A stretch of 64,000 nucleotides of DNA from Marinilabilia rubra (GTDB lineage: Bacteria > Bacteroidota > Bacteroidia > Bacteroidales > Marinilabiliaceae). Of this stretch, positions 54,884 through 61,926 are shown piece after piece. The position numbers and the translations under genes are program-made. The DNA is taken from NCBI RefSeq assembly GCF_003121985.1, contig NZ_QEWP01000023.1, positions 1 through 64,000 on the forward strand, written 5' to 3'. Every line of letters starts with the position of its first letter. The stretch's first letter is position 1. The notes beneath the pieces were generated by a model. That model saw only the letters and a program-made list of their open reading frames with translations, searched no databases and was not told the origin of the DNA.

Positions 54884-57214
54884 TTAGCGTGTTTCCGGAA
54901 GCCTTTCAATTGGTCTGGCTTCTGGTGCAGTTCCGAATTCTTTATTGGGAGTGGCTCCCATCTCAAACTCCAGTTTGCCACCGCTCATAATTTCATCATA
55001 AGTGATATATGTGCGCTCCAATGGATTGCCATTAAGTTGGGCTGACTGGATATAGATGTTCTCTGAACTGTTGTTATGAGCTACCATTGTAAATGTTTTG
55101 CCCTCGGGTAAATCAATGGTGGCTTTGTCAAGTTCAGGAGATCCTAAAACAAAGACAGAGCTGGATGGATTGACCGGATAAAAGCCCATGGAGGAGAGAA
55201 TGTACCAGGCAGACATCTGACCACAATCTTCGTTGCCAATCAATCCGTCAGGCTGATCGGTATAAAATTCCTCCATAATGTAGCGGATCTTTTCAGCGGT
55301 TTTCCATTGACTACCCACGTAAGCATACATGTAAGCTGCATGGTGACTAGGCTCATTCCCTTGAGCATATTGACCAATGAGTCCTGTTATATCTGCGGAC
55401 GCTTTTTCGCCCATATCACCGGTGGCCACAAAGAAGCTGTCAAATTTTGCTTCAAAAGCATCTTCGCCACCCATCAATTCGATGAGACCATTTACATCAT
55501 GGGGAACCAGCCAGGTGTATTGCCATGAGTTGCCTTCGGTGAAATCACCCACTTCGTGAACCGATTTAAAAGGATTGAATGGTTCGCGGAAGTTGCCATC
55601 GCTCATGATGGGACGCATAAACCGGGTTTCCGGATCGAAGTACTTCTCATAAGCTTTGGAACGCTTCTGGTAATATTCTGCCTTTTCTGTGTCCCCCATT
55701 TTCTCTGCAAACCTTGCAATGGCCCAGTCAGAAATAGCATATTCCAATGCTTTGGAGACCGACTCTTTTTCTTTGTCTGCTGGAATGTAACCTCTCTCTT
55801 TGATGTAGTCAAGGCCAAATTCATCATTCATGGACGTAGCCACAACAGATTCAAATGCCAGTTTCTCATCAAACCCGTTAAATCCTTTAAAAAAGGCATC
55901 AGCAACCACAGGAACGGCGCTATAACCTACCATGCAGTTGGTTTCGTTACCCATCAGGTGCCAAACAGGCAGTTTCCCCTGATGCTCATATATGGCCAAC
56001 ATGGAATTTATCATATCGTTAACCTTCTCTGGCTGAACAATGGTAAACAACGGGTGATTGGCCCGGTAGGTATCCCAGAGGGAAAACACTGAGTAATTGT
56101 CAAACCCGGGGTTTTTGTAAATTTTTTTGTCGGTACCGCGATAAGTGCCATCGTGATCATTGAAAAGAATGGGAGCAATGAAAGAATGATACATTGAGGT
56201 GTAGAAGGTCCGTTTTACAGATTCGTCTGAATCCTCAATCTTAATTTTCGAAAGCTCTTTGTTCCATTTTTCTTTGGCTTCAGACTGTACCTGAGCAAAG
56301 TTCCAGTGAGGAATTTCACTTTCGATGTTTTTTAATGCTGCTTCGTGGCTTACGGGAGAAATACCCACTTTCAGGTTAATGGTTTCCCCGTTTTTTGTGT
56401 TGTAAGTCAGTACGCCTGCAACATCGCGCCCTTCTGCTTCAGTTCCGGAAATCTCTTTGTCATTGGCATGCAATTCAAGTTTCTCAACGGGTTTTGAAAC
56501 AACAATGGCATAATACAATTCCTGATCTTCGGCCCATCCTTTTGAATGTCTGAATCCGGCCAGGGTTGTATCATTGAGTTGAATCAGTTTGGTATTTACC
56601 GGACTGTCCCATCCAATGCCCAATTCAAGGTTAATGGCAATTCGTGAATTTTCATTCTCCGGGAAAGTGTATTGATGAAAGCTAACCCTTTCGGAAGCTG
56701 TTAGTTTTACGTTGATGTCATAATCCAGTAAATCCACTTCGTAAAAACCGGGTTCAGCCGCCTCCCGGTCGTGGGAGTACATGGAGGCATAACCACTCAA
56801 CGGTTCCTTAATGTTTCCGGGGGTGAAAAACAGTTCTCCGGTGTAAGGAGTGATCAGTACATCGCCAAGGTCTCCAATTCCGGTTCCGCTAAGGTGGAGC
56901 TGCGAGAAACCTGTCATTATGCTGTCGGAATAATGATAGCCTGAACACCAGTCCCAGCCTTTGATGTAGTTCGTGGGACCGGGCTGAACGGCACCAAATG
57001 GAACATTGGCACCAAGGAAAACATGTCCGTGGTAATCTGTCCCAATGTATGGATCTACATATTTTGTGTAATCTTCATCTGCAGGGGCTGATGAGTTTTG
57101 TGGTCCGGCACAAGCCGAGAGCAGGAAAAGGGCAGGAAGGGCCCACCTCACCATCAGGGAGAATCCTAAACCGGCTTTTCTCTTTTTGTCTGCGAAGTTT
57201 GAAAGCTTAAACAT
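54884..57214 (-). CDS. GH92 alpha-mannosidase, lipoprotein
   Basis: A 776-residue protein whose signal (MVRWALPALFLLSAC) begins at an internal Met (57154); the ATG at 57214 adds 20 residues, so the real start may be 57154. GH92 signatures: YVDPYIGTDYHGHVFLGANVPFGAV, FSQLHLSGTGIGDLGD, FSLWDTYRANHPLF, the likely acid E560 in TEGNSWQYTW, IGQYAQGNEPSHH and the acidic motif GNEDCGQMSAWYILSSMG. The canonical acid and acidic motif are both intact. The gene follows the GH3 gene by 39 bases and is probably co-transcribed with it. Confidence 0.92.
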   Translation of the reverse strand: MFKLSNFADKKRKAGLGFSLMVRWALPALFLLSACAGPQNSSAPADEDYTKYVDPYIGTDYHGHVFLGANVPFGAVQPGPTNYIKGWDWCSGYHYSDSIMTGFSQLHLSGTGIGDLGDVLITPYTGELFFTPGNIKEPLSGYASMYSHDREAAEPGFYEVDLLDYDINVKLTASERVSFHQYTFPENENSRIAINLELGIGWDSPVNTKLIQLNDTTLAGFRHSKGWAEDQELYYAIVVSKPVEKLELHANDKEISGTEAEGRDVAGVLTYNTKNGETINLKVGISPVSHEAALKNIESEIPHWNFAQVQSEAKEKWNKELSKIKIEDSDESVKRTFYTSMYHSFIAPILFNDHDGTYRGTDKKIYKNPGFDNYSVFSLWDTYRANHPLFTIVQPEKVNDMINSMLAIYEHQGKLPVWHLMGNETNCMVGYSAVPVVADAFFKGFNGFDEKLAFESVVATSMNDEFGLDYIKERGYIPADKEKESVSKALEYAISDWAIARFAEKMGDTEKAEYYQKRSKAYEKYFDPETRFMRPIMSDGNFREPFNPFKSVHEVGDFTEGNSWQYTWLVPHDVNGLIELMGGEDAFEAKFDSFFVATGDMGEKASADITGLIGQYAQGNEPSHHAAYMYAYVGSQWKTAEKIRYIMEEFYTDQPDGLIGNEDCGQMSAWYILSSMGFYPVNPSSSVFVLGSPELDKATIDLPEGKTFTMVAHNNSSENIYIQSAQLNGNPLERTYITYDEIMSGGKLEFEMGATPNKEFGTAPEARPIERLPETR

Positions 57215-57253
57215 GGTCGGATGTTTTTGTATGAAATTTATGAAAACTTGTCT

Positions 57254-59407
57254 TTATTTGATTGTAAAACTGTGCTTTAAAATGGGGGTCTCAGCATTTT
57301 GAGAAACCAGAATGGAGTAATTGCCTTTAAATAATTTCCAGTCATTCTTATCTGTATCCCATTTTTTTAACTCTGATACAGGTATTTGAATGGTAGTTTT
57401 TTCTGTTTCTCCGGCATTAATAGTTACCCTGCTGAAACCTTTCAATTCTTTAAGAGGCATTCGCTCTTCTTTGGGGTAAGTGATGTAAACCTGCACCACT
57501 TCTTCAGCGTCAAAATCACCGGTGTTTTCGATTTCCAGGTCAATGGACAGCAGATCCTCTTTAGATACCTGGGAGGCTGGTTTACTACTCCAGTTATATT
57601 CAAACGTTGAATAACTCAGTCCATATCCAAAGGGGTACAGAACATCACCGTCAAAATATCTGTAGGTTCTGTTTTGCATGCTGTAATCATCGTAAGGTGG
57701 AAGGTCATCCACGCTTTTGTAGAAAGTCAGCGGCAGTCTTCCCGAAGGCGATGTGTTTCCAAATATGAGGTTGGCCAATGCTGTTCCGCCTTGCTGTCCC
57801 GGATACCAGCCAAAAATAATGGCATCGGCAAAGGGTTCAATAGCTGAAACATCAATGGCACTTCCGCCCGTTACAACTGCTATGATTGGATGGTCATGAC
57901 TTTCGCGCAGTTTTTGCATGTAGATCTCATGTGATCGTGGCATGCTTAAATCTTTTTTGTCACCTCCGTGTTTAGAAAGAAAAGCATCTCCCTGTTCTCC
58001 CTCAAGCAATGGATTAAGGCCCAGGACAGCAACAGTAACATCTGTAAAACCGGCAGCCCATATTCCTCCAAAACTGGTTGTATCGGCATAGCTACATCCC
58101 ATGTCGTACTGAACAGATGTCCCCGGTCCGCCTGCTTCAACAAGTCCTTCAGCAAAAGTGACCATTTTGCCCGACATGCCATGGTAGTTTCCGGTGAGCA
58201 CACTTATGGATGCAGCGTTTTCGCCAACAACCATAACGGATGAGGTTTTTTCCTGACTTAGAGGCAGTATCCCGTTGTTTTTTAGCAATACCATACTTTT
58301 CTCCGCGGCTGTTCGTGAAAGCTCCACGTGGTATGCATTGTTAACGCTGTCTGCTCCATAAGTTGAATAGGGAGATTCGTCCGGATTATCGTAAAATCCC
58401 AGTTTTATCTGTGTACGTAACGTTGGAAGCAAAGCACTGTCAAGTTGTTCCCGCGTTAGCAAATTCTGATCAATGGCTTTTTTTACATCGTCCTGAAGGA
58501 TGTTGGAACAATCGAGATTGACACCGGTTTTGACTGCAGCCGCAGCTACCTCCACTCTCGTAGGGATGGTTTTGTGGCGCCGCCAAATATCATCCAGGGC
58601 CCAGCAATCTGTAACTACCTGCCCATTAAAACCCCATTCGTCACGCAGAATATTTTGAAGCAACGTTTTACCGGTACAGCATGGCTCCCCGTTAACCCGG
58701 TTGTAGGCACACATTATTGTCTCCACACCATTATCCACAAGAGTTTTGAAAGCAGGGAGATAAGTTTCTCTCAAATCTTTCTCATCTACAATGGCATTAA
58801 AGTGATGACGGTCTGCTTCAGGTCCGCTGTGAACAGCAAAGTGTTTGGCGCCGGCAGCGGTTTTGAGGTGATGAGGATCATTGCCCTGAAGACCCTGGAC
58901 AAAAGCTTTTCCGGTAACGGCAGTGAGAAATGGGTCTTCGCCATATGTTTCCTGGCCCCGGCCCCAGCGTGGATCTCTGAAAATATTGATGTTGGGGGTC
59001 CAGAAACTAATTCCCATGTATTGATTATGAAATCCCTTGGCTCTGTTTAGGTTGTATTTGCTCCTGGCCTCGGTAGAAATGGCATCAGCAACCTGATGAA
59101 CCAGCGCAGTGTCAAAAGTGGCTGCCAGAGCAATGGCCTGCGGAAAAACAGTGGCTTCTCCCGCTCTTGCCACACCATGGAGTGCCTCATTCCACCAATT
59201 GTAAGCAGGGACCTGAAGTCGCTCAATGGCAGGGCTGTCATAACCCAATAACGATATTTTTTCTTCCAGAGTGAGTTCCTCCAACAATGCAAGCGCTCGC
59301 GTTTGCGGATCCAGATCCGGATTTCGAAAATTCTGAGCTGCAATTTTGAAGTTTCCGGAGGAAAAGAGAAGCATCAATACTGAAACAATAGCTGTAAATG
59401 TCTTCAT
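57254..59407 (-). CDS. GH3 beta-glycosidase (beta-xylosidase/beta-glucosidase-like)
   Basis: A 717-residue exported enzyme with a type I signal peptide (MKTFTAIVSVLMLLFSSG, ending KIAAQ). The three GH3 parts are seen: the TIM barrel starts LTLEEKISLLGYDSPAIERL, with YNWWNEALHGVARAGEATVFPQ, a form common in beta-xylosidase/arabinosidase-like GH3 enzymes; the nucleophile is D267 in VVTDCWALDDIW; the second alpha/beta domain carries VLGLNPLLEGEQGD; and a fibronectin-III tail ends at about residue 715. It would cleave terminal beta-linked sugar from the glycan core. It sits 21 bases after cutC and is co-directional with the GH92 genes. Confidence 0.9.
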   Translation of the reverse strand: MKTFTAIVSVLMLLFSSGNFKIAAQNFRNPDLDPQTRALALLEELTLEEKISLLGYDSPAIERLQVPAYNWWNEALHGVARAGEATVFPQAIALAATFDTALVHQVADAISTEARSKYNLNRAKGFHNQYMGISFWTPNINIFRDPRWGRGQETYGEDPFLTAVTGKAFVQGLQGNDPHHLKTAAGAKHFAVHSGPEADRHHFNAIVDEKDLRETYLPAFKTLVDNGVETIMCAYNRVNGEPCCTGKTLLQNILRDEWGFNGQVVTDCWALDDIWRRHKTIPTRVEVAAAAVKTGVNLDCSNILQDDVKKAIDQNLLTREQLDSALLPTLRTQIKLGFYDNPDESPYSTYGADSVNNAYHVELSRTAAEKSMVLLKNNGILPLSQEKTSSVMVVGENAASISVLTGNYHGMSGKMVTFAEGLVEAGGPGTSVQYDMGCSYADTTSFGGIWAAGFTDVTVAVLGLNPLLEGEQGDAFLSKHGGDKKDLSMPRSHEIYMQKLRESHDHPIIAVVTGGSAIDVSAIEPFADAIIFGWYPGQQGGTALANLIFGNTSPSGRLPLTFYKSVDDLPPYDDYSMQNRTYRYFDGDVLYPFGYGLSYSTFEYNWSSKPASQVSKEDLLSIDLEIENTGDFDAEEVVQVYITYPKEERMPLKELKGFSRVTINAGETEKTTIQIPVSELKKWDTDKNDWKLFKGNYSILVSQNAETPILKHSFTIK

Positions 59408-59428
59408 AGTTACCGGTTATTTGTGTTG

Positions 59429-60151
59429 TTAAAAAGTATCCAATATTTTTCGCATTTCTGCAATTTGCTCTTCATTACAGGTGACGGGTTGTCCAAACCC
59501 CAGTTCATCAACTTTTTTAAATATGTTGGGCTTGAAAATCCTTGCGGAGGAGTGAATTTCCACAACGCCGGTGTTTTCAATGATTTTTTGAATATTATTG
59601 GGGCGCACCCCGGACCCTGGCATGATTGAGATTTTGCCCTTAGCCAGGGTGGTTAACTTTTTGATCAGGGGCAATGCTTCCTCAGCCTTTTGCGCCTGGC
59701 CTGAGGTTAGGACTCTTTTACAGCCTGCGGTAATCAAATCTTGCAATGCTTCTTCCGGATCGGGAGTAAGGTCAAAAGCTCTGATAAAAGTTACATCCAT
59801 TGGGGCTGCCAATAGAACAATCTCTTGCATTCTATCCACATCAACAGTGTTATCCGGATGAAGAATTCCTGTTGCAATGCCTTGACAACCTGCTTCCTTA
59901 CAAAAAAGGATGTCTTCTTTGATCATATTAAATTCATCGTTGCTGTAAGAGAAACCACCACCTGAAGGACGAATGATCGGGAAAACATCGAGTGCTGTTT
60001 TTTCGCAAGCTGCCTTGATGAGCGCATGGTGGGGAGTGGTTCCTCCATCTCCCGGGTTGCTGCATAATTCAATTCTGTTTGCTCCAGCTTTATCAGCTTT
60101 AATGGCGGCCTCGATTGAAAAAACACATATTTCGAGTGATATTTTTTTCAT
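59429..60151 (-). CDS. cutC: CutC family protein
   Basis: A 240-residue cytoplasmic TIM-barrel protein. The start at 60151 (MKKISLEICVFSIEAAIKA) is taken because the family begins there; an ATG at 60235 would add 28 unrelated residues. Signatures: ANRIELCSNPGDGGTTP, IRPSGGGFSYSNDEF, FIRAFDLTPDPEEAL, VLTSGQAQKAEEAL and IMPGSGVRPNNI. The family was named for copper homeostasis, but many homologues lie in glycan operons in Bacteroidota, as here directly upstream of GH3, so a role in sugar metabolism is likely though unproven. It is the first gene of the minus-strand cluster, divergent from the ROK regulator. Confidence 0.88.
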   Translation of the reverse strand: MKKISLEICVFSIEAAIKADKAGANRIELCSNPGDGGTTPHHALIKAACEKTALDVFPIIRPSGGGFSYSNDEFNMIKEDILFCKEAGCQGIATGILHPDNTVDVDRMQEIVLLAAPMDVTFIRAFDLTPDPEEALQDLITAGCKRVLTSGQAQKAEEALPLIKKLTTLAKGKISIMPGSGVRPNNIQKIIENTGVVEIHSSARIFKPNIFKKVDELGFGQPVTCNEEQIAEMRKILDTF

Positions 60152-60563
60152 TGCTTCTTTTTTCTTTTCCTGATATTGTTCCGGACCGCTTCTTTTGAAT
60201 TGAATTTTGTCTAAAGCATTGTAGTCTTTAATCACCTTAAATGATTAAATTATCGAATAATTCAGGATTTTGTTAAATTTTTGTCGTTTTTAGTTCTGAT
60301 AGACTTTTTTAAGTCATTAAATTTGAAAAAAATTAGGGTAAAAGGAAAGATTTTATTTTACAGCAATTAATTTTGATGTTATAATAATAAAAAAGAAATT
60401 AACCTTATACTTATGAGCGTTTATAACGCTTTCTTATAGGGTGCGAATATACAAAAATTAGAAAAAACACAATTTCTTTTATTATTTTTTTGCAAAAGTC
60501 TTGCAAGAAAGAAAAAAAAATGTGTGCTTTGTAAAGAATAATTATTTTGGTTTGAAACGAAAA
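60152..60563. other. Divergent control region with palindrome AGCGTT-N3-AACGCT
   Basis: AT-rich 412-bp region between divergent cutC and ROK genes. A perfect palindrome AGCGTT TAT AACGCT at 60416-60430 is the clearest regulatory candidate. The rest shows A/T tracts only; no complete TTG-N19-TAnnTTTG promoter was found. Confidence 0.6.
60416..60430. promoter_or_regulatory. Palindromic operator candidate
   Basis: Inverted repeat of 6 bp arms (AGCGTT/AACGCT) with a 3-bp spacer, located about 135 bases before the ROK start and 265 bases before cutC. It is GC-containing within an AT-rich region, fitting a repressor site. ROK repressors commonly bind between divergent genes. Confidence 0.5.
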
Positions 60564-61832
60564 ATGGAAAATTATTTATTCAACAGCTATTTGCTGACGA
60601 CATTGTCCGGCCTGGAGAAGAAGAAGTATCTTCTTTCAGTACGAATATTAAAGTTTCTCTACTTTAAGGGGCCCAATCCGGTGGCTGATATCTGCAGTCA
60701 TCTGAAAATCAGTACTCCTAACGGGAATGCCATTCTGGCTATGTTGATGGAGCAAGATCTTATAGAGAAAAAGGGATATGGGCTATCCAAAGGTGGACGC
60801 AAACCTGAATTGTATGGTCTCAAAGATGATGCATTTTATGTTGTTAGTGTTGACATGAACATTCATCAAACTCAGTTGACTGTTTTTAACAGTGTTAATG
60901 AACAGGTTACGGATGTTCATAGCTTTTCTCTTGAGCTTGATAATGAGGTTTCTACACTGGAGGTTCTTGTGAGGGAAATCCGGAAGTTTGTTGTCGACTC
61001 CGGTGTTGATTTCAAGAGAATTATTGGAGTCGGACTTAGTTTACCCGGTTTGGTGGATTCAAAAGGGGGATACAACTATACTTATCTCAACTATGGTGAT
61101 CGTCCTGTAACGAGTATTTTACAGGAGCAGTTGAGTTTGCCAGTATTTATTGAAAATGATGCTAAAGCAGTGGCATTGGCCGTTTGGCGGTTTGGAATTG
61201 CCAAAAATCAAAAAGATGTCATGGTATTGTTTCTCGACTGGGGAATCGGTCTGGGCCTTATTCTCAATGGAAAATTGTATCGCGGGTCCAATGGTTTTGC
61301 CGGGGAATTCAGTCATATTCCGATGGTTGAAGACGGAGCCTCATGTATCTGTGGCAAAAACGGATGTCTGCAGACCATTGCTGCCGGAGCAACACTCGTA
61401 CGTAATGCCCGCGAAGGGATTTTGGAAGGAAAAAGCTCCTTAATGTCTCACTTTGCCAAAGGTGATGTTAACGATGTTGATTTAAGAACCGTTGTAGATG
61501 CTGCCCTTCAAGGCGATCAGTTTGCAATTAATTTATTGTCAGACATCGGTGAGCACCTTGGAAAGGGAATTTCCATCCTGATTCAGCTGTTTAACCCCGG
61601 GATGATTGTGTTGGGTGGTAAAATGGCTGAAGCAGACCAATACCTTACCATTCCTATTCAGCAATCGGTTAACAAGTACGCAATGCACAAAATTAGTGAG
61701 GGAGTGACCATCAAGAATTCTGAGCTTGGTAAAGAAATTGGCCTTAAAGGTGGTCTTGCGGTCGTTATGGAAGATGTTTTCGATGTATTGGGCAGTGTTT
61801 ATACCAAGAAAAAAGCCAAACTGACAAAGTAA
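60564..61832 (+). CDS. ROK family transcriptional regulator (NagC/XylR type)
   Basis: A 422-residue regulator from the ATG at 60564 (MENYLFNSYLLTTLSGLE); upstream in-frame starts are TTG only. The N-terminal winged helix, about residues 20-85 (ADICSHLKISTPNGNAILAMLMEQDLIEKKGYG), is followed by the ROK domain with INDAK-like EKND segment (PVFIENDAKAVALAVW), LDWGIGLGLIL, and zinc-type CICGKNGCLQ, where the usual Glu after the last Cys is Gln. It probably represses the divergent CutC-GH3-GH92 cluster until a sugar or sugar phosphate binds. Confidence 0.9.
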   Translation: MENYLFNSYLLTTLSGLEKKKYLLSVRILKFLYFKGPNPVADICSHLKISTPNGNAILAMLMEQDLIEKKGYGLSKGGRKPELYGLKDDAFYVVSVDMNIHQTQLTVFNSVNEQVTDVHSFSLELDNEVSTLEVLVREIRKFVVDSGVDFKRIIGVGLSLPGLVDSKGGYNYTYLNYGDRPVTSILQEQLSLPVFIENDAKAVALAVWRFGIAKNQKDVMVLFLDWGIGLGLILNGKLYRGSNGFAGEFSHIPMVEDGASCICGKNGCLQTIAAGATLVRNAREGILEGKSSLMSHFAKGDVNDVDLRTVVDAALQGDQFAINLLSDIGEHLGKGISILIQLFNPGMIVLGGKMAEADQYLTIPIQQSVNKYAMHKISEGVTIKNSELGKEIGLKGGLAVVMEDVFDVLGSVYTKKKAKLTK

Positions 61833-61926
61833 AAAGACCGGAAACTCAGATTCATTTTGTGGAGGCGTGTTACGGTGTTTTTAGCTTTAAAAGAGTTGAA
61901 ATTTACATATATACAGAATTCACGAG

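Noticed and set aside
60501-60563. Longer N-terminus for the ROK regulator from TTG 60501
   Set aside because: The extra 21 residues are lysine/asparagine-rich and not part of the family; ATG 60564 gives the usual length.
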